The translations under genes were made by a program, and so were the position numbers. From an uncultured Acidobacteriota bacterium (GTDB lineage: Bacteria > Acidobacteriota > Terriglobia > Terriglobales > Acidobacteriaceae): DNA of 64,000 nt. Positions 27,279 to 35,938 of this stretch are shown here, one piece after another. The stretch is from the NCBI GenBank assembly GCA_903832055.1, contig CAILAC010000009.1:62001-126000 (forward strand), read 5' to 3'. The notes beneath the pieces are model-generated. The model made no database searches. It was not told where the DNA came from and worked only from the letters and a program-made list of their open reading frames with translations. Position 1 is the stretch's first letter. Each line of letters opens with the position of its first letter.

Positions 27279-29771
27279 CTAGTCTTCGACGCGAATTTCG
27301 TAATTGTGACCAAGCCAGCGGTTCTCTTCTGGCCAGAAAAAGGTGAATGACAGCCCAGAGCGCGCCTGCCGATGGTTCGGTTGAATGTCGGCGGAGAAGC
27401 CGGCACTGCCCATACTACGGCTCTGGAAACGGTTGGTGGTTTGCCACTGATTGTCAGTCCAGACCAGCATAAACCGCTTGTCAGAGATGACCCGCAACGT
27501 AGCGTTCTGCGTCATGGTCTGAATCGGCCGCCGCTGGCTGAAAATCTCGATGATGTGCTCGTGCGCCCGTCCGTGATGCGAAGAGCGCGCATGATTGTGC
27601 TCTGACTTGAACCGCCCATAGCGGTGAAAAACCGGCTCAATGCGGTCAAACACCTGTCCATCGAGGGCCGAACGCAGCAGCTTCAGATACTCCGCATGCG
27701 CCCACACCAGCGGACAGGCCGAGCCCGCCGGGCCGCCAAACTTCAAATGCAGCTCGGGCCTGTCAGCCTCATCCCAGATCTGCTCTGGCAGCATATTACC
27801 CGCCGTCGCATACGCCTCGTAGGTCAGGATGAGATTGCTGACGTCGTTGCCCACCGCAATCTCGTAATGCGCGCGTTCGCCCGTCAGCAGCGGCCACACC
27901 CTGCCCTGGCCGTAGGTGTGAAATGGCCCGCCATCGGCTCCCTGCCCATAACCATCCCAGTTGTAGCGAATCCATCCCGGTCCCTGCGGCAGGTCCCGCT
28001 TCAGCACCGCGTCCACCACCTTCAGCGAATCCACCATCAGCGGATCATCTGCCCGCCGAATTCCATACCGAACCAACTCCAGAAATCCGCCGTCAATAAT
28101 CTCGCGCGCCTCAAACTCATAGGGAGTGCCCGGTGGCCGATTGTTGATCGTGATGCGCTCCGTTCCCGCACCCTCGCGCTGCACCGCATCACCCTTCTCC
28201 GGCGGCCTGACCCGCATGTAGTGCCGCTTGACCTCAGGATGCAGAACGCCGTCGTTGGTGACCGTCCAGTCCTCCAGATGCAGCTCAATCCAGTCGGCAA
28301 ACTGCTCCAGAAACTCAGCCAGCTCCAGCGACTCATGCGCCCGCACAATTTCAGCCGCGCAGATCAGCCCGCTGATCACCACCGCCAGCGTCGAGGGCGA
28401 ATACCCCGAATTCTCCTCCCAACGCTCCTGGTGCGTGATCGGCGCATTTTGCACCAGAAAACCCGCCGCCCGCTCCACAAAAGGGAAGACGTCCCAGTTG
28501 CCCAGCCCGCCCGCCTTCCAGATGCGCCAGGTCAAGATCAGCGGAAATGCAACCTCGTCCAGCTGTACCCCGGTCCAGTAGGGCCGGCCGTCAATCCAGA
28601 AGTTCTGCGCAAAGCTGCCGTCAGGCCGCTGCGTGCACGCCAGGTACACCAGCGCCCGCCGCGCCGTATCCACCCGGCCACAGGCCAGCAGAGCCGTTGC
28701 CGTCTGCACCATGTCGCGCGTCCACACCAGGTGGTAGCCGCCCAGGTCGTCGTCGCCCTTGGCCTGACCCCAGGGAATCGATGCCGAAGCCACAAACGCG
28801 CCCGAATACGTCTTGTCCTCGTGCGCCAGCAGAATATTGTGGCTCGTCTGCATCAGCAGACCCCGGTCACCGGCCTTGATTGCCAGCCGGTATGGGCTCG
28901 CCGCCCGCTGCCACTGCTCAAGAAAACGCGCCAGGTTTGCCGAGAAGGATTGCGACAGCGCCCCCATGGTCTTTGAAAGCGCCGAGTGATGGCTGTCGCC
29001 AATGCCCACGCCAATCGTGAACTCGCGCCGTCCCCGCAGGTCCAGCTGCCCGGTCAACGCCAGATTTCCATTGAGTGCCGAGCCAAACTCCCAATCCATC
29101 GTAAAGTCGTCGGTCAGGTCGCGCCATCCGTCACTGGAACCCACGAAACCGCAACTCGCGCGCAAAAATCCGCAATCGGCAGACATCGTCAGCGTCCAGC
29201 GGTTCTTCCACGCCAACAGCACCTTTTGCCCGGCCACGTCCACCACCCGCGCCGAATTGCCTGACCCGCCGCCATCCATGTGCGGGGCTAGCAGCGCGTA
29301 GATCTTCAGCTCGTTGAGAAACTCCTCGGTCCCATTGGGACCTGCCTCCAGTCGCACATGCATCAGCACCACCGAGTGGTGTGGATCGCAGATGATCTCT
29401 TTCACCAGCCGGTAGCGGCCCTCCTTGTCGCTATTGGTGTAGCGAATGCCGAGCGCTTCGGAATGAATGTATTCAAAACTGGGAATCAGGTCGCGCTTCT
29501 CTTCGTGGACAAAACTCATCCCGTCGGAGATCAGCAGTTCCATGTCGCGCGTCTGCGGATGATCGATCGTCGGATGATAGATTTCGTTGAGAATGCCGTG
29601 CGAAACGGTAAACCAGATGCGGCTCGATGCGGAGTAGGCAGTCCCTACCGCGTCCTTCACGCTCGAGGTCCAGCGCGGCTCCACACCGGGCGCGCCAAAC
29701 GCTTCGCCCTGCTGATCGAGCCATCGGTACAGCGAATCCTGCGGCGTTGCCAGCAACAAGTCCTGGATCAA
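27279..29771 (-). CDS. GH15 glucoamylase-type glycoside hydrolase, probably cytoplasmic
   Basis: 830-aa enzyme: an N-terminal beta-sandwich domain (about 1-270) and an (alpha/alpha)6 barrel (about 285-690). The general acid lies in RWEENSGYSPSTLA and the general base in PLVWAHAEYLKLLRS, both typical of prokaryotic glucoamylases and glucodextranases. About 130 residues follow the barrel as an extra beta-rich tail. No signal peptide is visible, so it probably releases glucose from intracellular alpha-glucan, trehalose or imported oligosaccharides. It starts on TTG with GAGG seven bases upstream. It is the first gene of the train ending in glk, a direct use for free glucose. Confidence 0.9.
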   Translation of the reverse strand: MIQDLLLATPQDSLYRWLDQQGEAFGAPGVEPRWTSSVKDAVGTAYSASSRIWFTVSHGILNEIYHPTIDHPQTRDMELLISDGMSFVHEEKRDLIPSFEYIHSEALGIRYTNSDKEGRYRLVKEIICDPHHSVVLMHVRLEAGPNGTEEFLNELKIYALLAPHMDGGGSGNSARVVDVAGQKVLLAWKNRWTLTMSADCGFLRASCGFVGSSDGWRDLTDDFTMDWEFGSALNGNLALTGQLDLRGRREFTIGVGIGDSHHSALSKTMGALSQSFSANLARFLEQWQRAASPYRLAIKAGDRGLLMQTSHNILLAHEDKTYSGAFVASASIPWGQAKGDDDLGGYHLVWTRDMVQTATALLACGRVDTARRALVYLACTQRPDGSFAQNFWIDGRPYWTGVQLDEVAFPLILTWRIWKAGGLGNWDVFPFVERAAGFLVQNAPITHQERWEENSGYSPSTLAVVISGLICAAEIVRAHESLELAEFLEQFADWIELHLEDWTVTNDGVLHPEVKRHYMRVRPPEKGDAVQREGAGTERITINNRPPGTPYEFEAREIIDGGFLELVRYGIRRADDPLMVDSLKVVDAVLKRDLPQGPGWIRYNWDGYGQGADGGPFHTYGQGRVWPLLTGERAHYEIAVGNDVSNLILTYEAYATAGNMLPEQIWDEADRPELHLKFGGPAGSACPLVWAHAEYLKLLRSALDGQVFDRIEPVFHRYGRFKSEHNHARSSHHGRAHEHIIEIFSQRRPIQTMTQNATLRVISDKRFMLVWTDNQWQTTNRFQSRSMGSAGFSADIQPNHRQARSGLSFTFFWPEENRWLGHNYEIRVED

Positions 29772-30099
29772 GTCGGGTCCTCACGGTCACTTCGTGTTGG
29801 GTTGCGTCTATGCCTGATTGTCTAACAGAGTGTCAATTCCGCCAATGCTTTATCTCTGATGAACCGCGCTTCGCAAAAGTTACTCCAGTTTTCAAGTACC
29901 CTTCAGGGAAAATGGTGCATCTATCGAATAGCACCTTTTGTGCCCGATTTTGAAACAGAATCGCCAAAGACTTTGCTTTGAGCGTGCAAGGGCGGGAATG
30001 GCAATGGTCATTCCCCCTTGCACACACCCAATTTGCGACCTGTACCGGGCAGCCGACAGCACCGTACCAGTACAATCCTAGTGGAGGAGACTGACCCCA
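29772..30099. other. divergent GH15/sodA regulatory gap
   Basis: 328 bp between divergent genes. It holds two inverted repeats: GGTGC..TAT with ATAGCACC at 29914-29935, and a longer hairpin at 29984-30023. A TACAAT at 30071-30076 upstream of sodA could be a -10 element, but no good -35 accompanies it. No coding region is convincing. Confidence 0.5.
29984..30023. repeat. bulged hairpin upstream of sodA
   Basis: GTGCAAGGG (29984-29992) pairs with CCCTTGCAC (30015-30023); after a two-base bulge GGAATG (29995-30000) pairs with CATTCC (30009-30014), leaving an 8-nt loop. No T-run follows on either strand, so it is more likely a regulatory structure or repeat than a terminator. Confidence 0.6.
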
Positions 30100-30723
30100 A
30101 TGGCTTACGAACTTGCACCCCTGCCGTATGATTACGCCGCGCTCGAACCTTTCATCGACACGGAAACGATGAAGATTCACCACGACAAGCATCATCAGGC
30201 CTACGTCAACAATGTAAACGCCGCTCTCGCCGCCCACCCCGAACTGGCAGCCAAGCCAATCGACGACCTGGTGGCAGGTCTCGCCGCAGTCCCCGAGGCC
30301 ATTCGCGGTGCCGTCCAGAACAACGGCGGCGGACACTCCAACCACACCATCTTCTGGAGCATCATGGGCCCTGTCGGCACTGCCGGCGTCGGTGGCGAAC
30401 CCACCGGAGCCATCGCGGCCCAGATCACCGCCGACTTCGGCGATTTCGAAAGCTTCAAAAAGGCCTTCAACGACGCCGGCGTCAAGCGCTTCGGCTCCGG
30501 CTGGGCCTGGCTCGTCTTTGCAGATGGCAAACTCAAAGTCATCAGCACCGCCAACCAGGATTCACCCCTCTCCCAGGGCCTCTACCCCATCCTCGGCAAC
30601 GACGTATGGGAGCACGCCTACTACCTCAAGTACCAGAACCTCCGCCCCAAGTACCTTGAAAACTGGTGGAACGTCGTCAACTGGACCGAAGTCAACAAGC
30701 GCTTCGCCACTGCCAAAGGCTAG
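30100..30723 (+). CDS. sodA: superoxide dismutase, Mn-type
   Basis: 207-aa cytosolic Fe/Mn SOD. Metal ligands are visible: His in [13 protein letters not shown], His in [11 protein letters not shown], and Asp/His in [24 protein letters not shown] together with STANQDSPL favours the manganese form. A GGAGGAG ribosome binding site precedes the ATG. It is followed by its own terminator, so it is probably monocistronic. Confidence 0.95.
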   Translation: MAYELAPLPYDYAALEPFIDTETMKIHHDKHHQAYVNNVNAALAAHPELAAKPIDDLVAGLAAVPEAIRGAVQNNGGGHSNHTIFWSIMGPVGTAGVGGEPTGAIAAQITADFGDFESFKKAFNDAGVKRFGSGWAWLVFADGKLKVISTANQDSPLSQGLYPILGNDVWEHAYYLKYQNLRPKYLENWWNVVNWTEVNKRFATAKG

Positions 30724-30751
30724 TTTCAGCGGAGAGTTTGAAAATTCGACC

Positions 30752-30785
30752 AAGGGGGATGGGCAGAGGCTCATCCCCTTTTTGC
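30752..30785 (+). terminator. terminator after sodA
   Basis: GGGGATG pairs with CATCCCC across a 10-nt loop, followed by TTTTT, 30 bp past the sodA stop. Confidence 0.85.
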
Positions 30786-30840
30786 TTTTCGCACAACCAT
30801 TGCCGTCAACTCGTGTCTCAATGAACAGGAGTAATCGCGC

Positions 30841-31695
30841 ATGTGTGTGCATAAACGGATAAACCAGATCGGACGGGCAATGTTGATGGTCACCGCCGGG
30901 CTCATGGCTGCGGGCCTGATCGCATCCAGCCTCGCCTCCAGCCTGCACGCCCAGACCTACACCATCAGCCAGAACGGCAAAACCGTCGGCAGCGCCACTC
31001 TCTCGGTCAATGCGGCAGCAGATGGCCTCCGCATCACCTCCAGCACAAAGATCGCCATGACGGATCTGAACTACAGCTTCTCCGCGACGCAATCGCTCGA
31101 TTCTGCCTATCGCCTCAGGAATATCCAATTGAATGGGCTGGTCAATGGCACCGCAGCGACGGTCAGCGCAGCCCAGCAGGGACAGAACATCCAGGTCAAA
31201 ATGAGCGGCAACGGAAAGGGCTCCGACACGCCGCTTGCGATGCACCCTTACGCCGTCTTCTGGCCGGACTTTGACCCCGGCGCGTTGCAGATCATGGTCA
31301 ACCTCGGCGCAGCCCACAACAATCGCGACCTCTGGGCAATCATCCCCAAGCAGACCGGCTCAATAGTTCCGCTCAAAATCGTGACCAACGCCGACGAGCA
31401 GGGCACCGTGAACGGGCAGCCAGTCACCGTGCATCACCTCACCGTCAGCTTTGACACGGGCGGCGCTGAAGTCTTCTCAGGCCCGGCCAACGAACTGCTC
31501 CAGGCCGATTGGACCGATGAAGGCTTCGCGCTCGTTCGTCAGGGATTCAAGCTTTCGCCCTCGGCCCGCCCCCGAAACACCCCGCCCCCGCCGCCCGCTA
31601 TCCCTAAAGCTGAACCCGGCCGCCACCTGCCCATCACCTCTCCAGCAGGTCAGCCCTATCCCGGCGCGTCCACCCCAAACCAGCCTCAAAACTAG
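30841..31695 (+). CDS. secreted protein of unknown function
   Basis: 284-aa protein with an N-terminal signal or anchor (VTAGLMAAGLIASSLASSLH, then AQTYT). The mature domain is beta-rich: it begins TISQNGKTVGSATLSVN and contains short repeated strands (TTKIAMTDLNYSF-like and LHHLTVSFDTGGAEVFSG-like segments). The last 45 residues are proline-rich (TPPPPPAIP). The layout recalls exported bacterial proteins of the DUF6134 kind, but I cannot assign it. AGGAG nine bases before ATG supports the start. Confidence 0.7.
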   Translation: MCVHKRINQIGRAMLMVTAGLMAAGLIASSLASSLHAQTYTISQNGKTVGSATLSVNAAADGLRITSSTKIAMTDLNYSFSATQSLDSAYRLRNIQLNGLVNGTAATVSAAQQGQNIQVKMSGNGKGSDTPLAMHPYAVFWPDFDPGALQIMVNLGAAHNNRDLWAIIPKQTGSIVPLKIVTNADEQGTVNGQPVTVHHLTVSFDTGGAEVFSGPANELLQADWTDEGFALVRQGFKLSPSARPRNTPPPPPAIPKAEPGRHLPITSPAGQPYPGASTPNQPQN

Positions 31696-31719
31696 TTCTC
31701 GCACGGCTCTGGCTGTCCA

Positions 31720-31736
31720 GGCAGTCTCAGACTGCC
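31720..31736. repeat. palindrome with the baiN stop codon in its loop
   Basis: On the minus strand GGCAGTC-TGA-GACTGCC: a 7-bp perfect stem whose 3-nt loop is exactly the TGA stop of the baiN-type gene. It lies between convergent genes and no T-run follows. Confidence 0.55.
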
Positions 31737-32899
31737 CTCCCCGCTGCCACCGCCGAGGCCCACGCCCACTGGAAATTGAATCCCCCCAGGTGCCCCGTAA
31801 CATCCACCACTTCACCAATGAAGAACAGCCCGGAAACCTTCCGCGCCTCCATCGTCCGCGCCTGCAAATCAGCCGTATTCACCCCGCCAGCAGTAACCTC
31901 GGCTTTTGCATAGCCCTCCGTCCCGGTCGGGTGCAGCGGATAACGGTGCAGTGTCTGTTCGCACGCATCAATCGCCGCATTGGTCCATCGCGCAGGCGCT
32001 GCCACTTTTGACAAGTGTTCCGCCAGCCGTTGCGGAAAATGGTCGCGCAGCGCCTTCAGCAAAGCTGCAGCGTCGCGACGGCCGTCCAGCACCGGCCCCA
32101 GCACGTCGGCCCCCGGTGCCAGATCGAATTCGACAGGCTGGCCCGGCTTCCAATACGACGAAATCTGCAAGACTGCCGGCCCACTCAGGCCCCGGTGCGT
32201 CACCAGCAGCTTCTCCACAAAACTGGTTTTTGTCGCTGCGGTTGTCGCGCGCACCAGCGTCGAAACCCCCGCCAGTTGCGTCCAGCTCGCTTCCTTGCCG
32301 CCCAGCAGCAGCGGCACCAGCGCCGGGCGCGGCTCCACAATCCCCAGGCCAAACTGGCGCGCCAGCTCGTAGCCAAACCCGCTTGCCCCAAGCTTCGGAA
32401 TCGACAGCCCGCCCGTTGCAACCACCAGCGACTCACAACGAAACTCGCCCTTGGCGCATTGAATCCGAAAGCCGCTCGCATCTTTCTCCACCTGAATGCT
32501 GTGCGCGTCGTAGATCTGTTCGACGTTTCCTTTTTCGCATTCGGCGAGCAGCAGATTCAGAATTGCGTGGGCGGAGTGGTCGCAGAAGAGCTGGCCCAGA
32601 GTCTTCTCGTGAAAGGGAATGTTGTATTTTTTGACGAGCTCGATGAAGTGCTGCTGGGTGTAAAGTGCCAGCGCCGACTTGGCAAAGTGCGGGTTGGCCG
32701 ATAGAAACCGGTCAGGCGCGCAGTGCAGGTTAGTGAAGTTGCAGCGGCCTCCGCCGGAGATGAGTATCTTCCGCCCCGGCAGCGGACCATGGTCGAGCAG
32801 CGCAACGCGGCGGCCTCGCTGGCCGGCGGTGGCGGCGCACATCAGCCCGGCCGCCCCCGCGCCGAGCACGATTACGTCAAATCTTCTGATTTCGCTCAT
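31727..32899 (-). CDS. BaiN/HI0933-family FAD-dependent oxidoreductase
   Basis: 390-aa flavoprotein. FAD-binding Rossmann motif DVIVLGAGAAGLMCAATAG at the N-terminus; the family hallmark GRKILISGGGRCNFTNL follows, then LVVATGGLSIPKLGASG, and the C-terminal GLFFIGEVVDVTGHLGGFN with FQWAWASA. Members are called BaiN, RdsA or YhiN; the physiological substrate here is unknown. Its start overlaps the cca stop by 4 bp, so it is translated from the same message. Confidence 0.92.
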   Translation of the reverse strand: MSEIRRFDVIVLGAGAAGLMCAATAGQRGRRVALLDHGPLPGRKILISGGGRCNFTNLHCAPDRFLSANPHFAKSALALYTQQHFIELVKKYNIPFHEKTLGQLFCDHSAHAILNLLLAECEKGNVEQIYDAHSIQVEKDASGFRIQCAKGEFRCESLVVATGGLSIPKLGASGFGYELARQFGLGIVEPRPALVPLLLGGKEASWTQLAGVSTLVRATTAATKTSFVEKLLVTHRGLSGPAVLQISSYWKPGQPVEFDLAPGADVLGPVLDGRRDAAALLKALRDHFPQRLAEHLSKVAAPARWTNAAIDACEQTLHRYPLHPTGTEGYAKAEVTAGGVNTADLQARTMEARKVSGLFFIGEVVDVTGHLGGFNFQWAWASAVAAGRAV

Positions 32900-34299
32900 T
32901 CTTTTGCCGCCTCAGAGTTCGAGCTGGCCGGCGGCGGAAACTGGGCTCGAATCAGCGTCACGGCCTCTTCCTCGGTGTGAATCAAGCCTTCCAGCTGTGC
33001 TTCTTCAGCTGCGTGGAGCATGGCTTTGAAGGTCGCTCCAGGGCGATAGCCCAGTGCAATCAGTTCGCGGCCGGTCAGCAGCGGCGCGGGGCGCACCTCA
33101 TCGGGCGGCATGGTTTCGTAACGCGAACGGGCGTAATGATAGTGGTCGAGGTTGCCGCTTGAGGCCATGCAATCCATCTTGTGCAGGGCGAGGTGCTCTT
33201 CAAAGCGATCAAGCCTGAAAAACCGCTTCAGGGTTGATGTCTTCATGCGTGGCGTGTCGGCAAAGCGCATGTGGTTTTGAATCAGCCCCAGGATCTGGCC
33301 GGTTTCATCGCCAGAGAATCGCAGGGGGCGGCAGATTTCAGCCCCAATCGCCACGCCGACCTCAACATGGCCATTGAACCGGATTCGGTCTTCGGGAGTG
33401 GCCGGTGCCTGAAATGTGGCCGGCTTGCCAATGTCATGCAGCAGCGCGCCCCAGGCAAGCGTCATCGAGCAGCCGGGCGCGAGCTGGCTGAGCAGCAGCA
33501 AAGTGTGCGTCCAAACGTCGCCCTCAGGGTGATACTGCTGCGGTTGCTGAACGCCCTTGAGCTCCGCAACTTCAGGCAATACCTCGACCAGCAGCCCGGT
33601 CTCGTCGAGAAGCTCGAAGGCGCGGCGCGCCTGCCCTTCAGTGAGCATCCTCGTCAGCTCATCCCGCACGCGCTCACGGCTGACTGCCTGTATTTTTGGC
33701 GCGAGTGCACGAATTGCCGCAGCAGTATCCAGTTGAATTTCAAAGCCGAACCGCGCGGCAAAGCGAACTGCCCGCAGCATCCTCAAATGGTCCTCTTCAA
33801 AACGCCGAACGGGCGAGCCGATAGCGCGCAGAATGCCCGCCTCAAGATCGGCAATTCCACCCACAAAATCCAGCACAGCGCCGCGGAAATCTCCCTGCGC
33901 CGCAGCTTGCTCTGGGTCCAGCAGCAGGCCGTTGATGGTGAAGTCGCGCCGCTGTACGTCTTCCTCGGCGCTCTCGGTGTAGCGCACCTGGTCGGGGTGG
34001 CGCCCGTCTGAGTAGGCCCCGTCTGACCGAAAAGTCGCAACCTCGGTAATGGTTGGCTGCCCGTCCACTTCCTCAGAAACAAGCACCACGCCAAAGTGCG
34101 CTCCAACAGCAAACGTGCGCGGGAAAAGGTCGAGGACAATTTCCGGCTCGGCAGAGGTAGCAACGTCAAAATCCTTCGGCTCGCGCTCCAGCAACATATC
34201 CCGGACGCAGCCCCCTGCAAGAAAGGCCTGGTAGCCGCACTCCCGCAGCCTGCGAACAATGCCAAGCGCGGCGGCGAACTGGGGGCTAGCGGGAATCAT
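32896..34299 (-). CDS. cca: CCA tRNA nucleotidyltransferase / poly(A) polymerase-family protein with HD domain
   Basis: 467-aa class-II nucleotidyltransferase. The N-terminal catalytic part has FLAGGCVRDMLLEREPKDFD with the metal-binding Asp pair, then RRDFTINGLLLDP, VLDFVGGIADLEAG and DHLRMLRAVRFAARFGF, followed by an HD domain (WGALLHDIGKPAT). It adds or repairs tRNA 3' CCA ends; PcnB-like poly(A) activity cannot be excluded from sequence. ATG 34299 (MIPASPQF) is preferred over an upstream TTG at 34368. It overlaps baiN by 4 bp. Confidence 0.9.
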   Translation of the reverse strand: MIPASPQFAAALGIVRRLRECGYQAFLAGGCVRDMLLEREPKDFDVATSAEPEIVLDLFPRTFAVGAHFGVVLVSEEVDGQPTITEVATFRSDGAYSDGRHPDQVRYTESAEEDVQRRDFTINGLLLDPEQAAAQGDFRGAVLDFVGGIADLEAGILRAIGSPVRRFEEDHLRMLRAVRFAARFGFEIQLDTAAAIRALAPKIQAVSRERVRDELTRMLTEGQARRAFELLDETGLLVEVLPEVAELKGVQQPQQYHPEGDVWTHTLLLLSQLAPGCSMTLAWGALLHDIGKPATFQAPATPEDRIRFNGHVEVGVAIGAEICRPLRFSGDETGQILGLIQNHMRFADTPRMKTSTLKRFFRLDRFEEHLALHKMDCMASSGNLDHYHYARSRYETMPPDEVRPAPLLTGRELIALGYRPGATFKAMLHAAEEAQLEGLIHTEEEAVTLIRAQFPPPASSNSEAAKE

Positions 34300-34431
34300 G
34301 ACATCTCTATTGTCGCGCGCAGGCTGCCTTGTGAGGAATTTGCCGCTCTTTTCCGTTGCTGTGACCAAGGTTGCTCAGGCTTCAACCGATTGAAACGCTA
34401 GTGTTTGAAGGTCGGTGAAAGGACAAATTCC

Positions 34432-34587
34432 ATGACCATTGTGATCATTATTGTTTTGATACTGCTGCTGGGCGGCGGTGGTGGATACTACGGGCATAGC
34501 CGCTGGGGCTATGGCGGCGGCGCTGGCATTGGGCTGGGAACGATTCTGCTGATTGTCTTGATCGCCTACTTGCTGGGTGTGTTTTAG
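34432..34587 (+). CDS. DUF3309-like small membrane protein
   Basis: 51-aa hydrophobic protein: helix [15 protein letters not shown], a Gly/Tyr/Trp turn [13 protein letters not shown], then a second helix [16 protein letters not shown]. This is the pattern of the DUF3309 family, small proteins of unknown function. AAAGGA nine bases upstream of ATG 34432 supports the start. Confidence 0.78.
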   Translation: MTIVIIIVLILLLGGGGGYYGHSRWGYGGGAGIGLGTILLIVLIAYLLGVF

Positions 34588-34622
34588 ACTTCAGGGAATC
34601 GGCCAAAGGTAAACTTGAACTT

Positions 34623-35840
34623 ATGGGCAGCGGACTGATCCTGGGTATTGAGTCGTCGTGCGATGAGACGGCGGCGGCGGTCGTAGAGCGTGGGGCGTGG
34701 ACGCGCTCGTCCATCGTCGGTTCGCAGATTGCGACGCATGCTCTATATGGCGGGGTCGTGCCTGAACTGGCGAGCCGCGAGCACCTCCGAAATATTGTGC
34801 CCATCACTCGCGCAGCATTGGCTGAGGCTGGTTGCTCCCTGGCCGATCTGGATGCAATTGCAGTGACCAGCGGGCCGGGTCTGGCCGGGGCACTGCTGGT
34901 CGGCATTACCTATGCCAAGGCTCTTGCTTTTGCCCTGGGTAAGCCGCTCATTGCGGTCAATCATCTGGAGGGGCACATCCACGCGGTTCTGTTGAAGGCA
35001 GGGAACAAGGATCGGGCGTCTGGGATCACGTCTTTGGATGCGGATGTGACGCTGCCCATGCCGGCCCTGGCGCTGGTGGTTTCAGGCGGGCATACGCATT
35101 TGTTCCTGGCGCGGCCACTTGAAGGCGTCTGGAAGTATGAGCTGGTCGGCCGCACTCTGGACGACGCAGCCGGTGAGGCTTTTGACAAGGTGGCAAAGCT
35201 GCTCGGCCTCGGGTATCCCGGTGGCCCCTGGATTGACCAGTTGGCCCAGTTTGGCAATCCCAAAGCGGTGCCATTTGGCTTTGCGCAGATCAAGAACAAG
35301 GCGCATCTTGAAGGGAAAGCCCCGCGTACGAAGGGTGCGCTGACCGCTCCGATTTCAGCTCTGGACCGCCATTTTCTGTTTTCTTTCTCGGGAATCAAGA
35401 CGGCGGTGCTGCGCTATGTCGAGGTGCACGGGCTGCGGGCCAGTTGCGAGGCACGGCAGCAGGCGCTTGCAGCGATTGAGGCCTCCGGGCATACTCCAAC
35501 CTGGCGCGACGCTCAGCAGCTTTGCGACCAGCAGACGCTGGATTTGATTGCCAGCTTTCAGCATGCGGTGGTGGGCGACCTGTTGCGTAAAACCTTTGCA
35601 GCGGCTGAGGCTGTTGGCGCGGCAAGTGTTCTGGTGACCGGCGGCGTCGCAGCCAATCGCGAACTGCGACTGCGGTTTACAGCAGAGGCTGCAACGCGGG
35701 GCATACCCGTTGCTTTTCCGACGCTGGCTCTCTCCACCGACAATGCGGCGATGATTGCGGCGGCAGCGTGGCCACGCTTTCTTGCCAGAGAATTTTCCGG
35801 GCTGGGGCTCGAAGCGTCACCGCGGCTAACGCTCGGCTGA
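34623..35840 (+). CDS. tsaD: tRNA N6-adenosine threonylcarbamoyltransferase
   Basis: 405-aa Kae1/Qri7/TsaD protein that transfers threonylcarbamoyl to A37 of ANN-decoding tRNAs. Motifs: [17 protein letters not shown], the metal-binding [46 protein letters not shown] and [12 protein letters not shown] with [14 protein letters not shown]. It is longer than the usual 340-350 aa because of two inserts, one after HAVLLKAGN (about 20 residues) and one after [11 protein letters not shown] (about 15). cysS follows after 98 bp. Confidence 0.95.
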   Translation: MGSGLILGIESSCDETAAAVVERGAWTRSSIVGSQIATHALYGGVVPELASREHLRNIVPITRAALAEAGCSLADLDAIAVTSGPGLAGALLVGITYAKALAFALGKPLIAVNHLEGHIHAVLLKAGNKDRASGITSLDADVTLPMPALALVVSGGHTHLFLARPLEGVWKYELVGRTLDDAAGEAFDKVAKLLGLGYPGGPWIDQLAQFGNPKAVPFGFAQIKNKAHLEGKAPRTKGALTAPISALDRHFLFSFSGIKTAVLRYVEVHGLRASCEARQQALAAIEASGHTPTWRDAQQLCDQQTLDLIASFQHAVVGDLLRKTFAAAEAVGAASVLVTGGVAANRELRLRFTAEAATRGIPVAFPTLALSTDNAAMIAAAAWPRFLAREFSGLGLEASPRLTLG

Positions 35841-35938
35841 GTGGCCATCAAGACCCGCTGGTACAATCGGGGAGGCGGATAAGTGCCCGATTTCGTCAAA
35901 TTTCCGAGCAAAGTGCGAGTTTCTTACTCCAACCCCCG

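Noticed and set aside
27624-28976. 450-codon open frame antisense to the GH15 gene
   Set aside because: Arg/Gln/Pro-rich composition and no motif; GH15 catalytic motifs lie on the other strand.
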